Assembly (NCBI GenBank): GCA_032209605.1
Contig: JASFXZ010000018.1
Coordinates: 2,607,904 to 2,671,903 of the forward strand
DNA from: Mactromeris polynyma
Taxonomy: Eukaryota; Mollusca; Bivalvia; Venerida; Mactridae
Reading direction: 5' to 3'
DNA: 64,000 nucleotides
Shown piece after piece: positions 1 through 13,250 of the stretch. Every line of letters begins with the position of its first letter. Positions within the stretch are counted from its first letter, which is position 1. Both the position numbers and the translations under genes were made by a program. The notes below the pieces were generated by a model. The model was not told the origin of the DNA. It did not search any database and saw nothing but the letters and a program-made list of their open reading frames with translations.

Positions 1-1989
1 CCATGTAGATGTTGTCACAGGATTTTGTCATGTTACGACTCTATTTTTGATATCCTTGTTAATACACATACTGTGATTATTTTATTAACTAATTCAATTT
101 AATTTGTGTTTGTTATTTGTATAAATGGTTATATTTACATGTATGTGTAAGGTAATGTTTTGAAAACCAATATACATGCATGCTTGACTCTCTGTTTATA
201 TATTTCTTCTAATCACGAAGGTTGTCTTGAGAGTTTGTGGACTGAGTGAACTGGGATGGATGTAAATAATAAATAATAAGATATTTGATTAAACTGATTT
301 TTGATATCATTTCAACCAACTGCAAAACTTCCGTCATAGAACAAAGACAATATCATGTCAAATTTCTATCTGGTATGGCATGACTTGTAGCAGTTCATTA
401 AGTCGACTTTACATTATTTTTCCTTACTCTAATGTATGCACTGATTCAATTTTGGTTACATTAATCTAGTGTGTATAATGTCTCTGTATATCAGCAGCTT
501 ATTCACGTCCATATCTATTGCTATATGCAGTACATGTAAGTATTCATACGGCAGTTCACGTCAACCAAATGATCTCACTTTCAACTATAGAAAACTAGCG
601 GTATCCATAATTGCCTAATTTGTGCTTTCTACATGAGGCCTCTCGCCAATGGCAACGGCACTGTTAGTACAACATGAAGATAGATGTACATACTTCAATA
701 GTTACTCTCAAAATTCATACAATTTCCTTGGATTTTGCTATTTTTGTGTTGTTTACGAAATTAAAGTGTTCTGTCTTTTGAAGTGTATTTATCCTACATA
801 TTCATTTAGACATTATAAAGTAAGTAAAGAATGTCAGTCTACAAATTGTCTGGACAACCTTGGTAAGTTATAATAATTCCTCTCTGAATTCTTGACTTAT
901 ATCAGGAGTGAATGAACATGTTTCAGTATTAATAATGAAATGTAGATATTTGTTATTAACATATAACGTTGACCATTATATACTATTATCATTAGAATGA
1001 TTACTACTTTTTTGACGTTGTTGTTGATTTATGTACAAAGTCTATTTATAAATATGATTTTATTTTGTGGTTGATTTGAAGACTATTTCCTTGTAACTGA
1101 TGTATGTAACATAATGAATTCATTGAAATGAACTTATTTATTTCCTTGACTTTGCCATATTTTGCAAGAAATAAGACATTTTACTCCAGGATGTCTATTG
1201 GAAGATACTTTGCTCTCACTGAATAATTCTAGACATTAAGTTATTGAATGTATTGCTGTCTGACATAAAAACTTTGTTGATACACACCTGTGCTTAATTA
1301 TCCCCAATGTCATTCCCAGTTTGTTATATAAACATTTTATTAGAAACTCCTATAAGATGTGTAAGAATTTCTAATTAAGGTCACTGAAAAGCCCCATTTT
1401 CCTTTTGGTGTCTAAAATTTACTACTTTTGGTGCAGAATACATCATTAAGCTCTGAGCTTTTTTTCCAATTTATAGGTTCTATCATATATTGTTTGCACA
1501 TTTAATTTGTAATTATGCCTTATGATGAATAAAAACTAATACATGTATGTCATTATCAAAGCAAAAAATGTTTGTAAAATTACATGCAAGTCTGTCATAT
1601 TCAGTCAGAGTGCCATCAGAGAACATACAAACAAAATGTAATGCTACTTTAAGTGAATGATGATAGTTCATTGTTTATTGTATGCTTTATGCCTGTACTT
1701 CATTTATGTAAAGTGGAAACCAAGTTTTAATAATGATGCTATTTCTTTTTTGTATTGCTGTTTTTAGAAAATAAATCTTAGTTTTTAAGTGTAATGGGAA
1801 AGTTTATGCTTCAAACACACACTTTATTCCAATTTACGGAACAAAATATCCATGCAATTTGCATGAAATTGACCAGTTCCATAGTTTATACAATTTATGC
1901 CAATGTGAACTTTGGGCCTTCATAATAAATTACAATATTGTATAAAATTGCTTACTTGCTTATTGTGAAATAATAAGTTTTCATCAGAT

Positions 1990-2330
1990 TTCATGTGTAT
2001 TCCATGTCTTGTGCAAGACCTGAGTCTGTAGCATAAAAGTCAAGGTCACACTTACAGGTCAAACATCAATAAAGGGATCTAGAACATCTTGCCCAGAATA
2101 ATACACTGTTATTTATTGGGAGATTATCCAATTACTTGGTATAAATGTTCATCATAAAGAGACGGTTTGTAGCACTGGTCCTGTGTATGTAGCTCAAAGG
2201 CCAAGGTCACACTTGGATGTCTAAGGTTAAACATGGGTATAATAGATATGCTCTGTATAGTATTATAAAATTGTATTCTCTTCATCTCTTGACAGTAGGC
2301 GGGCTGGACATGTTGCCCGTATTGATAGTT
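1990..2330. repeat. Two-copy tandem repeat, period about 161 bp
   Basis: The phrase caaggtcacactt occurs at 2041 and 2202 with similar flanks (a tgt-agc-aaa segment before it, a ggtcaaac/ggttaaac segment after). This is the AAGGTCAC-containing tandem family that is common in bivalve genomes. Copies are diverged. Confidence 0.55.
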
Positions 2331-4605
2331 GATGATTGCCACAGAGAGTGTACAATTATAAATATTTGAAAACAGAACATTTATAATTTAAAATTGTTTT
2401 ATTGTTAATATTGTAAACCATAAACTTGTTATCATCGAATTTGACCGTGGTCAACAATTAATGAATGACTCATCATATTTCTCCTATAAATAATGAAACC
2501 ATCTTGTCGCTATTATTCACATGAAAGACATTTAAATTAAAAAAACATGTATTTGAGTAATGCTATCGTCAGATTGTCTAGATGTCTTTTAATAGTTTCA
2601 ACTGCTGGTTAGTGACTATGGTCAGTATAGTATCATGTACATGTTTTGTGAACATGGCATGTGTGGTTTTATATTGCTCAGATTTAATACTTATATGTTG
2701 CACTGTATACTTGTGAATAGAGAGTTCTAATTGTTCGTTACTCAGACTTAGCTGGCAAAATGGCGTTGAAGTAGGTGCACTATTCCGTACTTGGTATTCT
2801 GTGTTGTTTGGTCAAATCAATCAAACTTACAACACTTATGTATGAAACAATCTCTCTCAGGACGTCTAGTGTTATAAACTGGAACATTTTGATCGGACCG
2901 TCATATTTTAATCAAGAACAATAACTCTAGTTCACTTCTTTAATCAGATTAAATTAATGTTTAATTAACTCCCTTATTTGCATCTGCAAACATTTTTTGT
3001 CAGCAGCATACTTCCAAAGCTGTTAAATGGATTTCATTTTAACTTCACAGTAGGTCAGAAAATTTGTGCTTTTAGTAACAAAACCAGGTCACTGGTCCAA
3101 ATTATTTACAATTCATGCTACACTCTAGATACCTGAATTGCAATTAACACGGCTAGAATGTTTTTCTTTGAAAATCTAAGGCATTTGTGTAAATGGGTTG
3201 TGTTTGGTCAATCACTAGGTCAGTAGGTCATAAATTAGAAAAAGATTCTTAAGCTCACATGCACTTTTATTTGTTGTCTCATCTCAGAAGTGTCAATAAG
3301 GGCCGGTAATTACCAAACTATCAAATACATTTGTAATAGCTTAAAAGAGCTGAGGGTTTGAGTAACAAAATATTATCATACTCTTGCCTAAATTGTTGAC
3401 TGATTAATCTAGTAGAAAGGTAGAAACAATATGTCGATATTCGATATTTGAATGTGCTTAAAATCACACAGAATGCACATGATCTCTTTACTGTGGAATG
3501 TTGTTACTTCATGGTGCTAATATATATTTAAACAGTGCTTTATAAAGATGATTTGACATCTCCATTATTTTTTGTTGTTAATGTTAAAAAAGGTCAGTGA
3601 TTTTGAGGACTTTGTCATACAATTGATAGTAATTTGTATGACAATGTTTGATCTCAAGTGGTATGATACTGCTTTATGGGATGCCACGCTATCAGAATGG
3701 GATGTTGCAGTATGATGCATATTTAAATCTAGATTTTAAATAACTACAATGCTTAGTTGTAGGAAGATCCTATACTTTAGTAAGATTTGTGATTAAGGTA
3801 AATTGATGGAATAAGTTGAAGGTAGAAAATTTTGTATTGAGTGAAATAAAATTCTTAACATTCAGATCTAAAGGTCAAATGGTAACACCACAGAAGGTAG
3901 AGTGGCGCTATGTTGTTGACAGATTTTACGAACAAGAATTTACATAGCAGTATAATTTGATACCAGCATATTGTATCACAAGATCTTACAATTTCCATAA
4001 ACTATTGTACATCCCAACTGCTTCATATTAAATACTTTTAAGTACATTCCAATTTTGTTCATGTCCTTTTAGTACTATTATATACAATGTTAAGCTCAAC
4101 AGTGAATAATGGTATACAATTCTTCTTGTAAGTAAACTGTGCCAGCTTGTTATTTACTGAGTATGTCTTCCAATACGACTATTGTCATTTGTAAGTTGTT
4201 GCTATTCCTATAGTTATTAAACATTCCAGTTTTGTCAAGCAAAGCAAGCAAAAAGGTTTTATTAGTAAATATTTGACTGTCTTAATAATGATGCTCTTAC
4301 TAATTTACCTAACTTCAGCATCAAACAAGTACTTGTTAGCATACCTGTGCTAAAGGCTTACCTGAGCTGTTGTGATGATTCTGTAAAGGTCTTCCGTCAT
4401 GGTAGTATGAAAATGATTATCAACTGTGAAACAAATACCGAAGTACTGTTTCAGTAGCCACATTTATACTTCTGGCTTGTGTCTTTAGAACAAAAATGAA
4501 GTGATTAACTAAATTGAAATAAGTTGTGGTGACCATGGCACCCAAATAAAATTAATAAAACATTTTTGCTGAATCCAAAGATATGAATGTCAAATCATTT
4601 TGTAG

Positions 4606-4692
4606 GAACGATCATTGGGGGACTATGTACAACGATTTTATGAAACTACTGGTTGGAATGTTCGAGTGCAGTTAATAGAAATGCTTTATAAA
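4606..4692 (+). CDS. Orphan internal exon candidate
   Basis: An 87-nt block sits between a good acceptor (attttgtag, AG at 4604-4605) and a good donor (aaa|GTATGC). It is open in phase 0-0 for 29 residues, rich in Trp, Tyr and charged residues, and includes the string RFYETTGWNVRVQL. Composition and codon structure look like a real exon, but I find no partner exons on this strand nearby and do not recognise the family. It may belong to a host gene with long introns, or be chance. Confidence 0.3.
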
Positions 4693-5489
4693 GTATGCAA
4701 CCATATTCTAATTAGTCAGAAAGTATTGCTTCGAGCGGTTTGGTCTGGTTTTCATACTATAAGTAACTACATGTACATGTATTATCAAACATATTCGGAC
4801 AGTATGTTGAATACCGATTGAATGTTTAGTTACTTGATAATTATAGGGATATTACACTATTGCAATTTTGAGTCAAGTAACTGCTTATTAAATTTGTTTG
4901 CAATACAATTATTGCAGCTGTCCGTCTTTCTCCATTATGCAAAAATGAAGACTCTTGATGCAATTTAGTTGAGTTATAACACTGCATTTGTTTGCAAATG
5001 TGTTCAAATAATTCTTCAGTTTTGAAACTCAATGATTTATCTATTTGTTCAAGAGTTCAGATGAGCGTTATTGGACCATCGTGGCCCTCTGATGACACTC
5101 CTGTTTTATCAAAATTGTATTATGTTGAATGATATTAGGTGTTTTGTTAAAAGTTTTGGTAAAGTATAAATATAGTGAAATTGTTGATTAACATTACTCC
5201 TAACCATGAACTGAACCTAACCAGCTTAGTGAGAGCTTTGATTTGGATTTTTCTCTCAATGCTTTGCAAAGGATTCATGTATAATGCTTTTACTATGTTA
5301 TTTCATATTTGACAGTTTCTGTACAGTGTTATGTATTTTATATTATATTACCTATTTTTGATACATATTTAACAGAGAATAATCATTTATAATTTTTTAT
5401 TTGTTTTACTTTGCTCTTTCATGATTGTTATTTGTATTCTTCCAATAAAGTCTAGACCCACATATCTGTTGTTTCTATTAATGACCTAA

Positions 5490-6180
5490 TCTTAGTTTGT
5501 TTCCCCCCACTCTGAAAGGGGGGGGGGGCATATAGATTTGCCCTTGTCTGTCCGTCCTTCCGTCCGTCACAAAATCTTGTGTCTCCAAACGAATATGAGC
5601 CAGAGTCATTAAACTTTACAGGAATGTTCACCAGCCTATGTAGTTTTGCACCTGGGGTTTCATATTTGGCTGTGTCCAGTAAGTGCAGAGTTATGCCTCT
5701 TGACTTAGTTAAAATATAGCCTACAGAGTATGCAATCTTGTGTCACCCATATCTGCAATACAATATGAGCCAGATTCATAAAACTTTACAGAAATGTTCA
5801 ACGGCCTATGTGGTTGTGCACCTGGGGTTTCATGTTTGGCTGTGCCCAGTAAGTGCAAAGATATGGCCCTTGATTTTGTTAAAATATAGCCTACAGAGTA
5901 AGCAATCTTGTGTTGCGCATATCTCCAATACAATATGAGCCAGAGTCATAAAACTTAAAAGGAAGGCTCACCAACCTGTATAGTTGTGCACCTGGGGTTT
6001 CATGTATGAATACACCCAGTGAGTGCAAAGTTATTGCCCTTGACTTATCATTATAATCAGTAAAGTTGTTCACTTGGTATTTTTGATACACATTCACAAA
6101 CTATGAACAGAATAATGGCATTTGCTTTTGTGACAAAGGCTGCAAGTGGGGACATCTGTGTCCTATGGACACGTTTCTAG
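5490..6180 (+). repeat. Tandem repeat, about 4 x 170 bp, G-tract at its head
   Basis: The block starts at a C7...G11 segment (5504-5530) and continues with units containing aatatgagccaga at about 5591, 5761 and 5931, so the period is 170 bp. Each unit has gtgcacctggggtttcat. It ends near ggggacatctgtgtcctatggacac (first 20 nt at 6147). Open frames on both strands here are repeat shadows. A single related copy with its own G-tract lies at 6704-6870. Confidence 0.8.
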
Positions 6181-6703
6181 TTTTAGTAGGTCCACACATT
6201 ATCTCTTATTTGTTATGTTACTGCTAGAAAAATACAGAATGACAATGAGCGTATTCTAACTATTATACAAAACTACTGTGAACGAACTGACATATAAAAG
6301 AGTCGGCCTTGTGTATTTATATGCGAAAAGGGAAGCAACTCTTACAAACTTAGAGGATATTACATTTTATTTATTTTCCATCGATGTCTTGTTATCTAAT
6401 GTTGAAATTAATCATTTCTGGGAATTTTGATTACAAAACGGGTTGAGTCGCAAAAAATGGTACATGTATTACAAAACGGGTTTTTTAGAATTATGTCACT
6501 ATTGCTCGAGTTTTTCTTGTAAGTCTTGTGTGAAATAAGACACATTTGACAGTTGTAGACTGCTTTCCAGTTATTTCATGATGAAATAATACTTTCTGTC
6601 AACTTTGATTTTTTTTGATAGATAAGGCTTCAGAACATGCATCATGATATATGTTTTGCTGAGTTTAACACATTAGAGATATAATGTTTGTGTCTGCATA
6701 TTC

Positions 6704-6870
6704 AGGGGGTAGGGGGGGGGGGGGGGCAACATGCAGAGTTGCCCTTGTCCGACTGTTTGTCCATAGATATTACTCTAATTGATCAGTTTCAAAGAAATAT
6801 AATGAACGTGTGCACCTAGGGTTCGGTTCATGATTTCTGCAAATAATAAGTGCAAAGTTATAACCATGGT
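6704..6870 (+). repeat. Single diverged copy of the 5490-6180 repeat family
   Basis: A 15-nt G tract at about 6712-6726 is followed by gagttgcccttgtcc and gtgcacctagggttcggttcatg-like sequence, the same order of motifs as in the tandem block at 5490-6180. Confidence 0.6.
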
Positions 6871-8037
6871 CTTAGGCTAAATCATAAAATCATATATCCT
6901 TAGCAAACATAGCGGATCTTGCATATTAACTGGCAAAACATTTTAGTTACATTTCTTTCGAAGTGAATATGTGTTGGCCTTCCCCCACATTTAAAGTGTA
7001 CGTATAACCAGCTTGCGCCATAGGGCACTTATGTCGGTATCCATGAATATGGCATGATGGTCCCTTATGCCAGGTATGGCAGTATATCTGTTTACTAGGT
7101 TTTGTCGGTTTGTAATGAAGCCACCAAGAATTATATTCCATTTTGTTGGAATATCGACGAATCTGAGAGATAAGTTCTGATTCAAGAAGTAAAATCTTGT
7201 CTTTGATAGATTTCTTATACTGATGTCCATATATACTAGTGCTTGTCAAATTTATACGTCATATTCTTGAATTTGGAACACACAGCTGATACTATTTGGT
7301 AAAGATTGTATAAAAGTGTTTCGTCATTAGTAGTTGGTCGATATGCAGAGCCGATAATGAGTATTTCCTTTTGAATACAATGTATTTTTAAAAACGGAAC
7401 ACAGCATGATGTTTCTACTTCAGTGAGTTTGCATATGATTTTGTCTCTGACTTACGCTCCTACACAGCGTTTTGATTCCACTGTACCGTTACATTCACAC
7501 GCTGCTGTATTACCCAGTATATATTGATATTTGACCTTACGAAATCATCGTTCGTTCCTGATACTAAATGCCATTGGTCGGCACGATCACGTGACTACTG
7601 AGTTTATAATAGATGGGTATTTCCAGTGTTAAACATAACAGTATATAGCCTTTCGTGTCGAAGGAAATTTTGACTATCTAGCTAATCGGTTTTATTTCAT
7701 GTCATTAAAAGTTTAGCATTTACAGAAAGCAGTGTTACGTTCTTTCATAGAGGATTGTACTGATACGTATTACAAATAGCGTGGCGAATTTGAGTAAAAA
7801 GATGCCAAGTAACGATATGACGCATTTTATAATATAGGCAGATTCCGCATCGACAGTTGTTTAAATGACCTTAAATCACTACACAATTTACAGGCATCGG
7901 AATAATTTTGGCATGCCGACGAAACGATAGTCACTTACGTTCGATTTATTTAGTTTTTCTAGCAATTTACATAGTCACGGCGGCATTTCTATGACAGTGA
8001 AAGCTGTCTTTTCAATGCACACTCGCATTAGCTTTAT

Positions 8038-8061
8038 TGCACGGCGTGTCAACGCCGTGCA
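8038..8061. other. Perfect 10-bp inverted repeat (hairpin)
   Basis: TGCACGGCGT and ACGCCGTGCA are separated by a 4-nt GTCA spacer. It lies in the CpG-rich region upstream of the gene at 8400 and could fold as a stable hairpin or serve as a palindromic binding site. Function is unknown. Confidence 0.55.
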
Positions 8062-8140
8062 TATTGAATTCTGTTAGCGTCGTTTTGCAATGGACTCGGT
8101 TTTCTAAACAAATGGGAACAAAATCGTACAGAGCCTATTG

Positions 8141-8152
8141 TGCGCATGCGCA
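8141..8152. promoter_or_regulatory. NRF-1-like palindrome in CpG-rich promoter
   Basis: TGCGCATGCGCA matches the animal NRF-1 core palindrome. It lies about 250 bp upstream of the start codon at 8400, inside a stretch (about 7430-8400) clearly richer in CpG than its surroundings. Confidence 0.5.
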
Positions 8153-8376
8153 GACCGGCGGGAATCTATATCGAGAAACGAACGATTGTGCGTTGTAACG
8201 TAATTATTGCTGTTGTAGGCTACAAAAGCTAAATTAAGGCTTTAGACCTGTAATGCTCTCGGTAAAGATCGCCTTATACCGTGATCAATCGTAACATTCC
8301 GTTACGAATTTCGCCATTCGGAAACTGTTCCGTAGTAGCTAAATATAGTAGTAACACGGTATTTTCCCGCCTGCTG

Positions 8377-8384
8377 TGACGTCA
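8377..8384. promoter_or_regulatory. CRE/ATF palindrome before the 8400 start codon
   Basis: A perfect TGACGTCA lies 15 bp before the ATG at 8400. A CRE at a similar place occurs upstream of the P2X7-domain gene at 31,672. Confidence 0.45.
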
Positions 8385-8399
8385 CTCGGAGCTCCCAAC

Positions 8400-11136
8400 A
8401 TGGAAGAACGAGAGAAAAATAGTCGCGATCGGCGTGGTAGATTTGTTAAAACGACAGTGTATAGCAATAAACCGGACGAAAAAAGGGAATCTAATGTTGA
8501 AATTGATCATTTCAACTATTGCGTGGAAAGTGTTTGTGAAGGAAGTGATTGCACTAAAGCTAAATGTGATACATGTTATAGACATTTGAAAAGTGCATCG
8601 GTGAAAAACGATAGTTGGAAGGAAGGACGAAGGCTTGTGGAATTTAACGTTTTGTTGTCCAACCTTCAGTTTTGTAAGATTTGCAGACTGGGCCCAGTAC
8701 CCCTGACATGTTTTAATGTCGTTGGTGAATTAAAAAAAGGTCTGAGTGGTTATTTGTATGTACAGTGCCAAAATAATGACTGTGGTCATATCAACTGTGT
8801 ATCCTACGGAACAACACATCATCAGAAAACTGCTGGGATGCCATGCTTCGCAGTTAACACGAAGCTCGGTACAGGTAATAAACTTATTTGTTTAACTTTA
8901 AATAAGTTTTACATATTAAAAATACGTTTAGTTAAATGAAATTTATCACTGAAATTGTAAAGCTATTGTACATGACATGTTGGTAGGGTAAGTCTACACT
9001 TAACAGTGCACAATGTTTACATTTTCAGTTTGAGGTGAAAAAATGTGGACTTCAATGCTGTTATTTACAGATTTACAGAGCAGTATGCGTCTGGATTTTT
9101 CATTGAAATAAGATTTTTTAAGTGTCTAAATAGGCTTTCACAAATGATTGGGAGGTTTTATGATTTATGTCATTAACTAATCTTTTCAACTGTATAATTA
9201 TTGAATGTTATCGTTTCAACGTTGTGGTTGACCCATAGCGTGGTTGACCTACATTTTATTTGTTAGTCTATTGTAATGATGCAGCCAGCATTCGTCTCTG
9301 TGCTCTGTTTAATATTTTGCAGTATTATCCCTCATAAATAAGTCATGTTTCGTTAAAACATACGTGATAATTAACATGTAAACATTTAAACTCGCAGGTT
9401 ATATTAAATACACCGATCACATGTTCTAACCTTACAGCGATTTTCCGACAATGTACTTTCAGTTTCAACTTTCACTTTCATTATTACATGCATACTGAAT
9501 GTGTCATAGATTAAGTACATAAGCGTCGACTCGATTAAGGATATTCCTGTATGACCTCCAATATTTGGAAATGACCCTCGGATATGAAATTGCAATGACC
9601 TTCAATTTTAAAAGTCCACGGAAAACACTGCCAATGATAGATGGAGAATCTAAATTAAAATAATTGTATGATGACAACTTCAAATTGATGTCTTCAGATA
9701 CACGATCAGCAAATTAATGGCTGTTTAAAACATTAATTGAGATGAAAGGCAAAATTCATCATTATCCATTGAAAAGTCTAATGCAGTCTTTTATTGATTT
9801 ACCTTTTATGGCAGGAAGAAGCTGTATGTGAAGTACTGAGAATGTCAAAATAAAGACAATATATTTTGAAGATGCAACAAACTAATGTTAGGTGGCCTTA
9901 TGGTGCAAATGTGTGAATGAAACCTTTCAACCTGGAGACTCGTCATAACAGATAGTGTTACAAACACCTACATAAATGATGTTTCCCTTTCAACAACATC
10001 CAAGACCTTAATCACGGTATGTCACATGGTTCTCCTACTGTATAATAAACTCACTTTAAACAGATAAAAAATAGTGTTTGCAAGCCTTGGAAAACTCGCG
10101 TTGAAGTGAGTGTAACATTTCCTTGTATATAAGTTCATAATTTGAAGTTAAATACTTAAATTTTCTTGGAAAAATTAATTTGAAAGACATGTTGAATGAA
10201 TAAAATAGCAGTACCAATGCTGTTTTGATCCTTAAATTTGCGAAAAATACCCTTTGAAGAGTCCTTGAATTTTTTCTTGGAAGAGTGGGAACCCTGATTT
10301 TTGTTGTGTCTTGAACAACAGACAAATTGTGAGGTTAATTATTGCAATTATAGGAAATGATACATTGATATTCTGCTATACAAATTTAAATAGCAAGTTC
10401 AAATTATTGCAATCCTGTCGCATGAGACCACCTGTAAACAAAGACCACATTTTGCTGTTCCCATGGGTGGTCTTTACAGACAGGTTTGACTGTATACTGT
10501 AGTACAGTATTTATATCATCAAAAAAGGCATAAATATTTTTTTGTCCATTCAGATAGTTTTAGTTTAATAATTTTAGCAGCTGTCAACTGATTCTTTTGA
10601 AATACATTGTTATTAGCTAATGGTTTTAATACCATTAAATTTTACATGGAGACATTAATATGTCATGGTTATAATAAACATGTAACTAAATTCATTGTTA
10701 AAGCAGAAAAGTAAAGAAATACAGAATTAAAGAACGACAAACCGTCATAGGGTCGATATGCAGCAGCAAGATTAAAGTCATAATTTTTTTTATCATAAAC
10801 ATGAATCGGTCACTCATCCTCACTTCATCTGAATACACTAGGTGAAAGGTTCAACACCTAAATATAGCAAACATTGTTCAGATATTTCTTAAATATGTTT
10901 CATTAATACCCTTACAATATACCTATACTATTGTATTTTAACAGAAAACAGAATTTCCAGTAGAAGAAGTAATTGATGAGGTGGATAGTGTTTGTCAGGA
11001 AGAAGATGAGTTCTCCTTCTTAACAATATATGACAAAATAGTTGTGGTACCTGTTGGAATGGTGAAGCAGATGTTCCCAGATATGCAAGATGAACATTTA
11101 GAGCTTCATATTTTGCCTTGTGTAAACCGTAAATAA
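8400..11136 (+). CDS. Two-exon protein with Mutator-like transposase N-terminal domain
   Basis: Exon 1 is 8400-8874 (ATG after the CRE; donor ACAG|GTAATA) and exon 2 is 10,952-11,136 (acceptor aaaacag; stop TAA). Phase 1 joins only with this second AG; the AG 8 bp earlier leads to an early stop. The product would be about 219 residues. Exon 1 starts acidic/basic with RRGRFVK and has Cys-pair motifs (CKICRLGPVPLTC, a YVQCQNNDC pair) followed by GMPCFAVNTKLGTG. This matches the N-terminal region of the Mutator-like transposase domain family that is abundant in molluscs and arthropods. Exon 2 is acidic, ends in LPCVNRK, and I do not recognise it. No catalytic DDE region follows, so this is either a truncated copy or a small domesticated derivative. 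The promoter is CpG-rich with NRF-1 and CRE sites. Confidence 0.65.
10048..10302 (+). repeat. Interspersed repeat copy with CAGGGTTCCCAC-type end
   Basis: This segment is about 85-90 percent similar by eye to the reverse complement of 57,540-57,740 (shared string gaaagacatgttgaatgaat). It ends at 10,302 in gtgggaaccctg, the same end as the copy at 57,486-57,895. The terminal CAGGGTTCCCAC is typical of hAT-like non-autonomous elements. The superfamily assignment is inference. Confidence 0.6.
10425..10494 (-). mobile_element. Fragment of the CAGTCAAACCTG MITE family
   Basis: It contains gagaccacctgtaaacaaag and ends in caggtttgactgta, matching the terminal half of the MITE at 33,312-33,507 in reverse orientation. 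Confidence 0.6.
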
Positions 11137-12227
11137 GTGTCACCTGCACTTACAAGGGCAGTGAACCCTTATCTATTCGGAACAACTGACACTGCAATCA
11201 AAGTTATGCGAAAAACTAGATACTTCCATTTCTGATATCATTCGGTATTTGTTCATATCCCGGTATTGAAGGTGCTAATTTTTTTTAATTTGAAAACATG
11301 ATTCCCTGTGGCATATTCAAAGTACACACCAATTTTGATAAAAAGCATGAACAATTATACAAATATGTATTCTTTTGGAATATTTTTGTTGCCAAAATTG
11401 AAAAACTGTTGCCAAATTATTGATTTTTTTCACATTTGATGTTATTGGTGAATGGCAGACGGAACCCTGGAAACAAAATTTTTGGAACAGACCTTTAATC
11501 TTAAATGTATCAAATCAGCTTGTTTTTAGTGCAATGAAATGTACTTGAGGGACAATATTTATAATATTTGTGCATAAGCCTTTTTACTGTATGGCAAAAG
11601 TTAAATATGACAAAATACCACATGTAAAAAAAAAACATTTGGCACTCAAAGTTAAAACACAAAAACCCAGCCCTCCCTTATTTTGATTTAGTTTTCGCTT
11701 AGGCCTCTTACTTGAATATGTTGAATATAGATAGTTTGTAAGATATCTAGTCTTAGGATTAATGTGTTAATGTGCTTTTGCAATATTCATGTCTTGTCTC
11801 AGTCTTCCGGTGTTTTATAGCTGTTTGTTTCACTTCGATATTTTTTTATTATTTAACTCATTCGAAATGACCCCCCCCCCCCCCGACAGACAAATCATGA
11901 CTACTTTCGACATATCACTATCCCAATTGAAATATTATCTGTATATTGCAATATCTCAGTAATGTTCTTCATATTAATATGAACCTCGTTAAGGCTTCAT
12001 TTCTCCGTTTAACACTGCATATGCAATTATACATATATGTGTATATGTAAGAAATGGAACAATGTTTTTGTTGAATTAAGTATTATAGTGCACATGTAAG
12101 TATATGTTTTTTCTGTATCAATGTACATGTCTTTTATTAGTAGAACATTGATTTAGTAACACTTTTCAGACAAATCTGCTTGAATATTTAATTGTACGCT
12201 TACAGAAGTGTAAGCTGAATTCCATGT

Positions 12228-13250
12228 TTTTTGCTCACCTGAACCAAGTTACCTATTGCCATCACTTACCATATGTTGCTTACTGCGACAGCATTGTCGT
12301 AAACGTTCACATTTCCAAAACAACTTGGGCAATTTGAATCAAATTTGGTAGATTTGTTCATTGGAGGATTGTCCTCAAATATTGTATCACACAGTCCCAC
12401 TCAGCCCCACTCAAATTCCAAAATAGTCACTAGGGCTTCTGATTGCCAGACATTTTTTCTAAAGAAATCTATTTACCTTTTGGCTGATTTGCTATGAACA
12501 TGGCACATGATGGTACTGTACCAAAATTACATCCAACATCTGATTCGCTGACACATTTTGGATATTATATCTAAAGCTGCTAGACCAGTTTAAACCAAAC
12601 TTGGTAAAAATGTTCTTTGGATAGCCTTAAATGCTGTGTCCCCAATCTACTTTCAACTTTTAATAGAACTGGTCTAACATACTTTCAACATACTTTCAAC
12701 ATTTTGTTACAGATTAAACTCAAAAGAGCTTCTTTAAAACAAAGCTTGGATGATTTGACCTGGTTTCATGTGTATACTATAAAAGATGATGTTTTTGCAA
12801 TTAAGCTGAAGTAAACAGTTTAGTAATAATATTTAACTTCAATGTATAATTATAAAAATGTTGTTATTGCTTGTACATATGTGTTCATCATGTTGTATTT
12901 ATTATGTCTCCCTATGTTGTATGTTTGTCTGTCCAGTTTGCCTTGTTCTCCCTTTATCTCCAAAACCCAGTGTTAGATTTTCATCAACTTCCTGGGAAGT
13001 ATCAGTATGCAGTCTAGTAGTTCATATTGTAATTTGGGGTCATAATGTTAAAGGTCAAGGTCACAGGTGTCTGAAACTTGAAAACCTTGTCTGCTGTTCA
13101 TCTCTAAAAAAACCTGTTAGATTTTCACCAAAGTTGTGCATAATTAAATATTCACAAACGTTACATAAAGGGTCTGATATCTTTGTATTTCATTTATTTA
13201 CAATCGTAACAAACATTTCACTTGTTTTACAGTCTTACTCTTAAGGTTCT
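12228..13250 (+). repeat. Bivalve-type interspersed repeats, two adjacent families
   Basis: About 12,228-12,800 begins ttttgctcacctgaaccaag and carries the aatttgaatcaaatttggta phrase of a family common in bivalves. About 12,878-13,250 begins with tatgtctccctatgttgtat and contains aaggtcaaggtcacagg. No coding function is likely; the 128-residue frame at 12,858 is within repeat sequence. Confidence 0.5.

Larger units (their letters stand above)
1..5480. other. Non-coding, AT-rich stretch; no complete gene
   Basis: I see no gene that can be assembled here. The open frames are short, lack splice context and have no recognisable protein features. The stretch holds a two-copy tandem repeat (1990-2330) and one orphan exon candidate (4606-4692), listed separately. 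It could be intron or 3' flank of a gene lying mostly outside the window. Confidence 0.5.

Noticed and set aside
649..873. 74-codon open frame, plus strand
   Set aside because: AT-rich, low complexity, no splice or protein features; chance frame.
5721..6097. Overlapping open frames on both strands
   Set aside because: They lie within the 170-bp tandem repeat and repeat with its period.
6947..7249. 100-codon minus-strand frame
   Set aside because: No recognisable domain, no splice support, and two frames compete; no evidence of coding.
12858..13244. 128-codon plus-strand frame
   Set aside because: It falls in a bivalve interspersed repeat containing aaggtcaaggtcac; the Cys/Leu-rich text is a repeat shadow.
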